This document shows, in pieces, positions 1-5,094 of a stretch of DNA of 5,645 nucleotides (its first letter is position 1; every line of letters begins with the position of its first letter). Made by a program: the position numbers and the translations under genes. This DNA is from Cryomorphaceae bacterium (GTDB lineage Bacteria; Bacteroidota; Bacteroidia; Flavobacteriales; Schleiferiaceae), in assembly GCA_949547975.1 (NCBI GenBank), contig CATITW010000029.1, positions 1 through 5,645 on the forward strand, given 5' to 3'. The notes beneath the pieces were generated by a model. It made no database searches. It worked only from the letters and a program-made list of their open reading frames with translations, and was not told the origin of the DNA.

Positions 1-231
1 ATTTATCTGGAGTATTTCTCAGAATTCACTTGGGGCGGAAACCAGTTGTATACCACTCCCTACATCGATGGTGGGTTCACGAAACTTCTTTCGAACGACT
101 TGCAGCTCGACGTGTACGCAGGGCTAGATCTCAGCACTGAATTTGGTTCAAGACTCCCTACCAATGGCTTTTTCTTTGGAACCGGTGTCAGCTACCGATT
201 CCCATTAGCGGCCTATTTAAAATCCCTTTAA
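1..231 (+). CDS. C-terminal part of an outer-membrane beta-barrel protein (MetA-pathway/phenol-degradation-like 'transporter' family), 5' end outside window
   Basis: The frame is open from the first base and stops with TAA at 229-231, giving the last 76 residues of a longer protein. The sequence alternates polar and hydrophobic residues in short strands with turns: DGGFTKLLSNDLQLDVYAG, then a loop, then GFFFGTGVSYRF. This is the usual ending of the predicted outer-membrane 'MetA-pathway of phenol degradation' family (a family name that does not establish a phenol role). A final strand ending in Tyr-Arg-Phe fits the C-terminal beta-signal recognised by the Bam complex, but nine further residues (PLAAYLKSL) follow it, which is somewhat unusual. 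A metal ABC permease begins 16 nt downstream, so it is probably co-transcribed with metal uptake genes; a role as outer-membrane conduit for metal is inference. The N-terminus, signal peptide and true start cannot be seen. A TTG at 46 could be read as a start, but the family needs a much longer protein. Confidence 0.72.
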   Translation: MYLEYFSEFTWGGNQLYTTPYIDGGFTKLLSNDLQLDVYAGLDLSTEFGSRLPTNGFFFGTGVSYRFPLAAYLKSL

Positions 232-247
232 TCTGCTCGCTTTACCG

Positions 248-1117
248 ATGAACCCTTCACTTGCCATAGCACTCACAGCCTCCTTCATCGCACTTGCGTG
301 TGGTTTGCTCGGTGCCTTTTTAGTGCTTCGCAAGATGACCATGGTCGGTGACGCCATCTCGCATGCCGTACTTCCTGGCATCGCAGTAGCTTACTGGATC
401 GCACAGAGCCGAGCGAGTGTATTCATGTTCCTCGGTGCAGCACTCGTCGGCGTTCTAGCCACGGTGTTGATCGAAGTACTCCGCAAGCGGTTAAAAGTGC
501 AAAGTGACGCTAGTATCGGTATGACTTTTACCACCCTGTTCGCAGCAGGTGTAGTGATGATCACCTACTGGAGCGACAGTGTGGATCTCGACCAGGAGTG
601 TGTGCTCTATGGAGAGATCGCCTATGTGCCTTTTGACGTTTGGACTCTGGGCGGTAGGTCCTTAGGACCGGTGGCTTTATGGTCTTCGGGAATCTTGTTG
701 CTGGCTGTAGTTGCGTATTTAATAGTCGGTTTCAAAGGCTTGAAAATGACATCGTTTAATGAAGACTATGCCGCAGTTTTAGGAATTTCTGTGGGTGTTT
801 GGAATCTTTCGCTCATGTCCATGGTCAGCTTAGCAACCGTCGTGAGCTTTGAAAGTGTGGGGGCTATCCTCGTTGTAGCCTTGCTTGTAGCCCCAGCGGC
901 TACGGCTTATTTAGTAGTTCAGAAGCTTCGTCCGATGCTGGCAATGACGGCAGTATTTTCATTACTGGGCGCATTAGGCGGTTATGGTTTGAGTAAAGTT
1001 CTAGAAACAAGTATTGCAGGAACCATAAGTACTGTGCTGGGCGCTATTTTCCTAGTGGCGTTGTTGTGGGATAGAATGGGGAACAAAAAACGGAAGGTAC
1101 ATGTCTTGGAAAGTTAG
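248..1117 (+). CDS. Metal (Zn2+/Mn2+) ABC transporter permease, ABC-3 (ZnuB/TroC/MntB) family
   Basis: A 289-residue integral inner-membrane protein of the ABC-3 permease family, which imports zinc, manganese or iron with a periplasmic binding protein and a cytoplasmic ATPase. Length is typical. Hydrophobic segments lie at about residues 5-27, 40-53, 57-77, 89-108, 144-161, 178-200, 203-225, 230-250 and 255-275. The family signature D35-x-x-S-H39-x-x-x-P-G44 is present after the first segment (R-K-M-T-M-V-G-D-A-I-S-H). The conserved G-A-I-L-V-V-A-L-L-V-A-P-A-A-T-A block at about 205-220, preceded by E202, is where these permeases usually contact the ATPase. The tail is basic (KKRK). ATG 248 is the only ATG start between the upstream in-frame stop at 218-220 and the coding region. 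It lies 16 nt after the outer-membrane barrel gene and its end overlaps the acetyltransferase gene. The partner ATPase and binding protein are not in the window. Zinc versus manganese cannot be decided from sequence. Confidence 0.93.
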   Translation: MNPSLAIALTASFIALACGLLGAFLVLRKMTMVGDAISHAVLPGIAVAYWIAQSRASVFMFLGAALVGVLATVLIEVLRKRLKVQSDASIGMTFTTLFAAGVVMITYWSDSVDLDQECVLYGEIAYVPFDVWTLGGRSLGPVALWSSGILLLAVVAYLIVGFKGLKMTSFNEDYAAVLGISVGVWNLSLMSMVSLATVVSFESVGAILVVALLVAPAATAYLVVQKLRPMLAMTAVFSLLGALGGYGLSKVLETSIAGTISTVLGAIFLVALLWDRMGNKKRKVHVLES

Positions 1118-1547
1118 AAGGTTTGATGAATGCTCGGTGCAGGAGCTCTATGAATTGCTGCGCCTGAGAAGTGAAGTCTTTGTCGTGGAGCAGGATTGCG
1201 TGTATCAAGACATGGACGATCTCGATCAAAAGGCCATTCACCTTTGGAAAGAAGAGGCGGGTAAGGCAGTGGCATGTACGCGGATTTTCCCAGCAGGTGT
1301 GTGTTATCAGGAAGCGTCTATCGGAAGAGTGATTGTTGCGGAGAATCACCGCGGCGGTGATTTAGGGGTAGAGCTAATGCGCAGGTCTGAAGAGGTGCTT
1401 TTTGGACTTGGCGAGTGTGGTCCGATCAAGATCATGGCACAGTCGTATTTACTTAATTGGTACGGAAAGCAAGGATATGTACCCTTCGGAGACGAGTTCT
1501 TAGAAGACGGCATTCCGCATACCAATATGATGAAAAGCCAATTTTGA
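1101..1547 (+). CDS. ElaA-type GNAT family N-acetyltransferase
   Basis: 148 residues, the usual size for ElaA-like cytoplasmic GNAT enzymes, which transfer the acetyl group of acetyl-CoA to an amine; the substrate is unknown for the family. The N-terminal signature is clear: L-Y-E-L-L-R-L-R-S-E-V-F-V-V-E-Q at residues 16-31, then a Cys33-x-Y-x-D-x-D stretch and H47. The acetyl-CoA pyrophosphate loop is the G-R-V-I-V strand (75-79) followed by N-H-R-G-G-D-L-G (82-89), a slightly degenerate form of the usual R-G-x-G-L-G. The C-terminus has the family's L-N-W-Y-G-K-Q-G-Y near 120 and ends in G-I-P-H. ATG 1101 lies inside the permease gene, giving a 17-nt overlap in another frame; the next in-frame ATG is codon 38 and would remove the signature. 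The overlap suggests translation coupled to the permease, but a functional link to metal uptake is not shown. 'elaA' would be a family label rather than a proven orthologue. Confidence 0.9.
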   Translation: MSWKVRRFDECSVQELYELLRLRSEVFVVEQDCVYQDMDDLDQKAIHLWKEEAGKAVACTRIFPAGVCYQEASIGRVIVAENHRGGDLGVELMRRSEEVLFGLGECGPIKIMAQSYLLNWYGKQGYVPFGDEFLEDGIPHTNMMKSQF

Positions 1548-1557
1548 CGTATCTGCC

Positions 1558-1587
1558 AAAGGGTGATAAATGTCACGTTGCCCTTTT
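1558..1587 (+). terminator. Possible weak terminator or dyad after the acetyltransferase gene
   Basis: AAAGGG at 1558-1563 can pair with CCCTTT at 1581-1586, followed by a short TTTTATAT run, starting 11 nt after the acetyltransferase stop. The loop is 17 nt and the stem only 6 bp. It could be a weak rho-independent terminator. The same DNA also holds a Crp/Fnr-like dyad, so the two readings compete. The T run is short and interrupted, so I hold this loosely. Confidence 0.25.
1563..1576. promoter_or_regulatory. Candidate Crp/Fnr-family operator, GTGA-N6-TCAC
   Basis: The sequence reads GTGA-TAAATG-TCAC, a perfect 4-bp inverted repeat with 6-nt spacing. This is the core of the Crp recognition site (TGTGA-N6-TCACA) and close to Fnr-type sites. 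Its centre is at 1569.5. If the promoter candidate at 1578-1606 is right, transcription would begin near 1610-1612, placing this dyad around -41, the class II activator position. That geometry is inference. A 14-nt motif will occur by chance in some intergenic regions, but most bases between 1548 and 1632 belong to some dyad, which argues for a regulated promoter. Confidence 0.35.
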
Positions 1588-1606
1588 ATATAAGGTAGTA
1601 GTTTAG
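1578..1606 (+). promoter_or_regulatory. Candidate Bacteroidota-type promoter for the sulfide:quinone oxidoreductase gene
   Basis: A TTG at 1578-1580 and TAGTTTAG at 1599-1606 resemble the Bacteroidota -33 (TTTG) and -7 (TAnnTTTG) elements. The second matches five of six fixed bases, and the spacer is 18 nt. The start codon lies 27 nt beyond. An imperfect 14-nt palindrome, CCTTTTATATAAGG (1582-1595), fills the spacer and could be part of an operator. A sigma-70 reading using TATATAA at 1587-1593 is weaker because no good -35 sits 17 nt upstream. Confidence 0.35.
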
Positions 1607-1626
1607 AGGAAGATTCTAAACAACTA
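1596..1626. promoter_or_regulatory. 12-bp-arm inverted repeat just before the sulfide:quinone oxidoreductase start
   Basis: TAGTAGTTTAGA (1596-1607) and TCTAAACAACTA (1615-1626) are inverted copies with one mismatch (A1600 opposite A1622) and a 7-nt loop, GGAAGAT. No T tract follows, so it is not a terminator. It overlaps the putative -7 element and ends 6 nt before the ATG at 1633. It could be an operator for a dimeric repressor (ArsR- or TetR-type repressors bind repeats of this size) or an RNA hairpin in the 5' leader. The symmetry is directly visible; the role is inference. Confidence 0.5.
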
Positions 1627-1632
1627 AACGTC

Positions 1633-2892
1633 ATGTCTAAACATTTCAACATTGTTGTGATCGGTGCCGGAACGGCGGGTATCATGACTGCCGCTCAGAT
1701 CAAAAACGAGCGCAAAAACCTTACTATAGCTATTGTAGACCCTGCGGATACGCACTACTATCAAGCGGCTTGGACCCTTGTAGGTGGGGGAACGTATGAT
1801 AAGAAGAAGACCGGTAGACCGATGTCTTCAGTGATTCCTTCCGGTTGTGAATGGGTGAAGGACTTTGTAACGACCATCGATGCGGATAACAACACCGTTG
1901 AAACTAAGGCTACTGGCGCATTGAGCTACGATTATTTGATCGCTGCTCCAGGTATTCAGTTAGACACGGATGGAATTCCGGGACTTAAAGAAGGTCTAGA
2001 AAAGGGCATTGTTTGCTCGAACTACACCGACCCAGAAAAGGTTTGGGAAAACGTACAAAACTTTAAGGGCGGTAATGCGATTTTTACGCAGCCGACGACC
2101 CCAATCAAATGTGGTGGTGCTCCACAAAAAATCATGTACCTCGCAGACGATTATTGGGCGAAAACAGGTGTTAAGGCCAAGACTAAAGTGGTTTTCCCTA
2201 CACCAGGATCAGTCATTTTCGGGGTTCCTGAGTTTGCAAAAACACTCAATCAAGTCATTCACCGTAAAGGCATTCATTTCAAGCCGTTCTACGCCATCAC
2301 CAAGATCGATATCGACAAAAAGGAGGTGCATTTTAAAAATGCAAAGCCGGGTGAAAACGACTGTACAATCAATGAAGGTGAAGGCCTCGGCGAGCGTCTA
2401 GACGGCAACTCTACCTTTGTTCTTCCCTTTGATTTCTTGCATTTAGCGCCACCACAAAGCGCGCCAGACTTCATCAAGAATAGCCCGCTATCTAACGGTA
2501 CTCCGGGTGGATGGATTGATGTAGATATCAATACACTTCAGCACAACAAATACCCGAATGTGTTTGCATTAGGGGATTCTGCAGCGCTTCCAACAGCGAA
2601 GACAGGTGCAGCCATTCGGAAGCAAGCCCCTGTGGTCGCAGCAAACGTTTTGGCGCACATGGAACGCAGCGTGTTGAGTGATAAAAAATACGAAGGATAC
2701 AGCAGCTGTCCTTTGGTAACTGGATACGGCAAAATGGTATTGGCCGAATTCAAATACAACAACGTTCGTGATTCCGACCCGTTCCTCAGCAAGTTTGTGG
2801 ATACGACCAAGGAAAACTATAGCATGTGGATCCTTAAGAAGTTCGGCTTGCCGCACATGTACTGGAACTACATGATGAAAGGTAAAATGTGA
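1633..2892 (+). CDS. sqr: Sulfide:quinone oxidoreductase, type II (SQOR-like flavoprotein)
   Basis: A 419-residue FAD enzyme that oxidises sulfide to sulfane sulfur (persulfide on a thiol acceptor) and reduces membrane quinone. It acts at the cytoplasmic face of the inner membrane, for detoxification or energy gain. The FAD dinucleotide fold starts at once with G11-A-G-T-A-G16. H-Y-Y-Q-A-A-W-T-L-V-G-G-G follows near 41-53, matching H-Y-Y-Q-P-L-W-T-L-V-G of type II enzymes. The first catalytic cysteine is C160 in T-P-I-K-C-G-G-A-P-Q-K-I-M-Y-L. The second FAD motif is F-A-L-G314-D315 followed by L-P-T-A-K-T-G-A-A. The second catalytic cysteine is C359 in S-S-C-P-L-V-T-G-Y. The C-terminus (M-Y-W-N-Y-M-M-K-G) matches human SQOR but stops there, without its short final extension. 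Residues about 245-263, an acidic Gly-rich loop, look inserted relative to human SQOR. A further cysteine, C128, sits just before S-N-Y. The gene stands alone between a dyad-rich promoter and a terminator; no persulfide dioxygenase or rhodanese adjoins it. Confidence 0.93.
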   Translation: MSKHFNIVVIGAGTAGIMTAAQIKNERKNLTIAIVDPADTHYYQAAWTLVGGGTYDKKKTGRPMSSVIPSGCEWVKDFVTTIDADNNTVETKATGALSYDYLIAAPGIQLDTDGIPGLKEGLEKGIVCSNYTDPEKVWENVQNFKGGNAIFTQPTTPIKCGGAPQKIMYLADDYWAKTGVKAKTKVVFPTPGSVIFGVPEFAKTLNQVIHRKGIHFKPFYAITKIDIDKKEVHFKNAKPGENDCTINEGEGLGERLDGNSTFVLPFDFLHLAPPQSAPDFIKNSPLSNGTPGGWIDVDINTLQHNKYPNVFALGDSAALPTAKTGAAIRKQAPVVAANVLAHMERSVLSDKKYEGYSSCPLVTGYGKMVLAEFKYNNVRDSDPFLSKFVDTTKENYSMWILKKFGLPHMYWNYMMKGKM

Positions 2893-2924
2893 TGTCAGTC
2901 ATATTTTGATGTGTTAGTTGGAAT

Positions 2925-2954
2925 GCCCCAAGCCTCGTGTTTGGGGCTTTTTTT
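2925..2954 (+). terminator. Rho-independent terminator after the sulfide:quinone oxidoreductase gene
   Basis: GCCCCAA (2925-2931) pairs perfectly with TTGGGGC (2941-2947) around a 9-nt loop (GCCTCGTGT), and seven T residues follow directly at 2948-2954. The stem lies 32 nt after the oxidoreductase stop codon. The A-side lacks an A tract, so it should act mainly on + strand transcripts. It ends only 18 nt before the preferred start of the next gene, leaving very little room for a separate promoter. Confidence 0.9.
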
Positions 2955-2959
2955 ATGCT

Positions 2960-2967
2960 TAAATTCG
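2960..2967 (+). promoter_or_regulatory. Weak candidate -7 element for the paa-associated operon
   Basis: TAAATTCG at 2960-2967 matches five of the six fixed bases of TAnnTTTG. A TTTG at 2940-2943, inside the terminator stem, could serve as the -33 element, though the 16-nt spacer is shorter than usual. If used, transcription would start at or just before ATG 2973, giving a nearly leaderless mRNA. The alternative is readthrough of the terminator from the oxidoreductase gene. Confidence 0.18.
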
Positions 2968-2972
2968 TGAGC

Positions 2973-3473
2973 ATGAATACACCCAATAACGACGGAGCAA
3001 TCTCTCTAAAAGAAAGCATGCTTGAGGTAGAAGGCTGGAAGGCGGAATTCTACCAGAGCCAATTCGACGATTTTCTTGACCAGCAGCCGTACCTCATGGG
3101 CACACTCATGGAGGCCGATGAAGGCATGGATGAGCTGGCACACAACAACATGCTAAAAGCCGTGCTCGTTTTGAAGTGGTCGTTCCAAAAAATGGGGTGG
3201 CGTACGACGATGCTGAGCAATGAAAAATGGCAGGGCATCATTGAGGAGAAAATGGAAACCTATGAAACGCATCAGGAAGACAACGGTGTAGATACTCCAG
3301 CGCTCATCAAGCTGAGCAGTTCACCAAATACCCTTAGTGAACTCTACCTCTACGTCGTAGAGAATTCACCTAGTGACGCGGAAAGTGCCGGCAACCTCTT
3401 GTTCCTTTTAGACTGCGCCGTGGACGCCATGGAGATGGCCGTGCTTCAAGACAAAACCCAAGCGGACGCCTAA
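2973..3473 (+). CDS. Hypothetical acidic, helical protein heading the paaI-paaJ-paaY operon
   Basis: I do not recognise this 166-residue protein. It has no signal peptide, no membrane span, no repeated cysteines or histidines, and no obvious nucleotide-binding or catalytic motif. It is rich in Glu, Asp, Met and Leu and reads as mostly alpha-helical: helices around 13-47, 52-74 (amphipathic, M-L-K-A-V-L-V-L-K-W-S-F), 82-101, a linker around 102-118 (E-D-N-G-V-D-T-P), then helices around 119-131 and 135-160. Aromatic residues W22, Y27, W69, W76 and W86 may pack the core. ATG 2973 was chosen because it falls after the terminator. ATG 2955 in the same frame would add MLKFVS and abut the T tract, and GTG 2937 lies within the hairpin loop. 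The stop is one base before the paaI start (TAAGATG), so translation is probably coupled. Context suggests a part in phenylacetate or CoA-thioester metabolism, but nothing in the protein itself shows that. Confidence 0.8.
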   Translation: MNTPNNDGAISLKESMLEVEGWKAEFYQSQFDDFLDQQPYLMGTLMEADEGMDELAHNNMLKAVLVLKWSFQKMGWRTTMLSNEKWQGIIEEKMETYETHQEDNGVDTPALIKLSSSPNTLSELYLYVVENSPSDAESAGNLLFLLDCAVDAMEMAVLQDKTQADA

Positions 3474-3474
3474 G

Positions 3475-3891
3475 ATGAGTGATTCAGCACGAGCTATAGT
3501 CGACCACATGATGCGCAACGATGCCTTTAGTGCATGGTTGGGGATAGAGGTGATCGAGGCGGCACCCGGCGAGGCACTTTTGGCTATGACCGTTCGAGAA
3601 GAAATGACCAACGGCTTCGGCATAGCCCATGGCGGTATCACCTATTCTTTGGCCGACAGCGCCTTGGCCTTTGCCTCGAACGGCGGGGGTGTGCAGAGTT
3701 TGAGTGTAGAAACCAGCATTCATCACTTGGCCCCAGTGAAGACGGGAGATCAGCTACAGGCGCGTGCGACACAGATCAGTGAGACCCGTAAAACCGGGTT
3801 GTACCAAATAGACATCACAAATACCTCAGGGGAGCGCGTGGCTTGGTTCAAAGGGACCGTGTACCGCACCTCTAAATCATGGAACCTATGA
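3475..3891 (+). CDS. paaI: PaaI hotdog-fold acyl-CoA thioesterase (phenylacetate pathway)
   Basis: 138 residues, the size of E. coli PaaI (about 140). This cytoplasmic hotdog thioesterase hydrolyses hydroxyphenylacetyl-CoA and related CoA esters, returning CoA when the phenylacetate pathway stalls. The N-terminus N15-D-A-F-S-A-W-L-G-I aligns with N-D-A-C-A-K-A-L-G-I of the E. coli enzyme. The active-site block N46-G-F-G-I-A-H52-G-G54 followed by S-L-A-D61-S-A-L-A-F-A is intact, with D61 in the position of the E. coli catalytic aspartate and G53 also kept. Later family features are H-H-L-A-P-V-K-T-G-D near 82-91 and the final strand V-A-W-F-K-G-T-V-Y-R. It begins one base after the preceding stop, and its TGA overlaps the favoured thiolase start (ATGA at 3888-3891), so the genes form one operon. 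Other PaaI-like hotdog thioesterases exist, but the paaJ and paaY neighbours make the assignment firm. Confidence 0.93.
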   Translation: MSDSARAIVDHMMRNDAFSAWLGIEVIEAAPGEALLAMTVREEMTNGFGIAHGGITYSLADSALAFASNGGGVQSLSVETSIHHLAPVKTGDQLQARATQISETRKTGLYQIDITNTSGERVAWFKGTVYRTSKSWNL

Positions 3892-5093
3892 AACAGACCT
3901 ATATCGTAGACGGCGTACGTACGCCGATCGGAAAATTCAAAGGCACCCTTGCAGCCGTCCGTACGGATGACCTCGCTGCAATGGCCATCTCGAAACTCCT
4001 CGAAAAGCATCCGGACTTCGATCCAGCGCTGATCGATGACGTGATTTTGGGTTGTGCCAACCAGGCAGGAGAAGACAATAGAAACGTAGCTCGCATGGCA
4101 GCTTTGCTCGCTGGACTGCCTTGGTCGGTTCCAGGAGAAACGGTCAATAGACTGTGCGCCTCGGGGATGAGTGCCGCGATTCATGCGCACCGTGCGATCA
4201 TGGCCGGAGACGGCGACTTTTTCATTGCCGGTGGTGTGGAAAACATGAGCCGTGGTCCGTATGTGGTCAGTAAAAGCCAGAGTGCCTATGGCACAGACAG
4301 CAAGATGTACGACAGCTCGTTCGGTTGGCGTTTTGTCAACCCAAAGATGAAGGAGCTCTACGGCACGCAGGCGATGGGTGAGACGGCTGAAAATTTGGTG
4401 GAGAAATTCGGCATTAGCCGTGAGGACCAAGATGCCTTTGCCTTCTGGTCACAGCAAAAAGCCGCGCGTGCTCAGGAGCGTGGACGTTTCCGTTTGGAAA
4501 AATTTGCAGTGGAGATCCCACAGCGCAAGAAAGACCCGATCGTTTTTGTCGAAGATGAATTTATGAAGCCCGGTACGACCCAAGAAGGTTTGGCAGGCTT
4601 GCGTGCAGCGTTTAAGAAAGACGGTTCAGTAACGGCTGGGAACAGTTCCGGTTTGAACGACGGCGCAGTGGCCCTTCTTATGGCCAGTGGTGAAGCGGTT
4701 GCCCAGCACGGACTAAAGCCGCTTGCTCGTATCGTGAGTTCGGGCGTTGCTGGAGTGGAGCCTCGTATCATGGGAATTGGCCCAGTGGAAGCTTCGAAAA
4801 AAGCACTAGCGAAGGCCGGGTTAACGCTCGAGGATATGGACGTGATTGAGATGAATGAGGCGTTTGCTGCCCAAGTTTTGGCGTGTACGCGCGAGCTTGG
4901 TTTGGCGGACGACGATCCTCGTATCAACCCGAACGGTGGTGCGATAGCGCTTGGACATCCGCTAGGGGTGACGGGCGGACGCATCCTGCATTCTGCAGCC
5001 TTGGAGTTGCAAGAGACGGGTAAAAAATATGCGCTGGTCACGATGTGTATCGGTGTGGGTCAGGGCTATGCTACCATTTTAGAGCGCGCTTAA
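3888..5093 (+). CDS. paaJ: 3-oxoadipyl-CoA/3-oxo-5,6-dehydrosuberyl-CoA thiolase
   Basis: 401 residues from ATG 3888, the length of E. coli PaaJ. A cytoplasmic type II thiolase that cleaves the 3-oxo-5,6-dehydrosuberyl-CoA and 3-oxoadipyl-CoA intermediates of phenylacetate catabolism, ending in succinyl-CoA and acetyl-CoA. All catalytic residues are present: nucleophile C90 in V-N-R-L-C-A-S-G-M, H357 in A-L-G-H-P-L-G, C387 in T-M-C-I-G-V-G-Q-G, and the N-E-A-F-A motif near 325. The segment G-W-R-F-V-N-P...Y-G-T-Q-A-M-G-E-T-A-E-N is typical of the PaaJ/PcaF branch and helps separate it from plain acetoacetyl-CoA thiolases. ATG 3888 gives the family N-terminus (Y-I-V-D-G-V-R-T-P-I-G-K) and a 4-base ATGA overlap with paaI. 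ATG 3879, three codons earlier, is possible but adds MEP only. PcaF, the beta-ketoadipate thiolase, is nearly indistinguishable by sequence; paaI and paaY favour PaaJ. Confidence 0.92.
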   Translation: MKQTYIVDGVRTPIGKFKGTLAAVRTDDLAAMAISKLLEKHPDFDPALIDDVILGCANQAGEDNRNVARMAALLAGLPWSVPGETVNRLCASGMSAAIHAHRAIMAGDGDFFIAGGVENMSRGPYVVSKSQSAYGTDSKMYDSSFGWRFVNPKMKELYGTQAMGETAENLVEKFGISREDQDAFAFWSQQKAARAQERGRFRLEKFAVEIPQRKKDPIVFVEDEFMKPGTTQEGLAGLRAAFKKDGSVTAGNSSGLNDGAVALLMASGEAVAQHGLKPLARIVSSGVAGVEPRIMGIGPVEASKKALAKAGLTLEDMDVIEMNEAFAAQVLACTRELGLADDDPRINPNGGAIALGHPLGVTGGRILHSAALELQETGKKYALVTMCIGVGQGYATILERA

Positions 5094-5094
5094 T

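Noticed and set aside
1044..1349. Open frame of 101 codons on the minus strand across the permease-acetyltransferase junction
   Set aside because: Both plus-strand genes here have clear family motifs, and the antisense translation has none.
1587..1593. TATATAA as a sigma-70 -10 box
   Set aside because: There is no acceptable -35 hexamer 16-18 nt upstream, and other features point to a Bacteroidota, whose main sigma factor uses different elements.
1633..2892. Reading the flavoprotein as type II NADH dehydrogenase or flavocytochrome c sulfide dehydrogenase
   Set aside because: The two cysteine motifs (K-C-G-G-A-P-Q-K and S-C-P-L-V-T-G) and the Y-W-N-Y-M-M end are specific to type II sulfide:quinone oxidoreductases.
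2937..2972. GTG 2937 or ATG 2955 as start of the hypothetical gene
   Set aside because: GTG 2937 lies in the terminator loop, and ATG 2955 immediately follows its T tract. ATG 2973 is the first start clear of the hairpin, though 2955 cannot be fully excluded.
3879..3887. ATG 3879 as start of paaJ
   Set aside because: It adds only MEP to the family N-terminus, while ATG 3888 gives the common ATGA overlap and exactly the E. coli PaaJ length.
3750..4430. Open frame of 226 codons on the minus strand opposite paaI and paaJ
   Set aside because: It is fully opposite well-conserved coding sequence. Its translation resembles no family and is rich in His, Arg and Cys in a way typical of antisense frames.
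4472..5041. Open frame of 189 codons on the minus strand opposite paaJ
   Set aside because: The Ser-, Pro- and Ala-rich translation is an artefact of biased codon use in the thiolase gene on the other strand.
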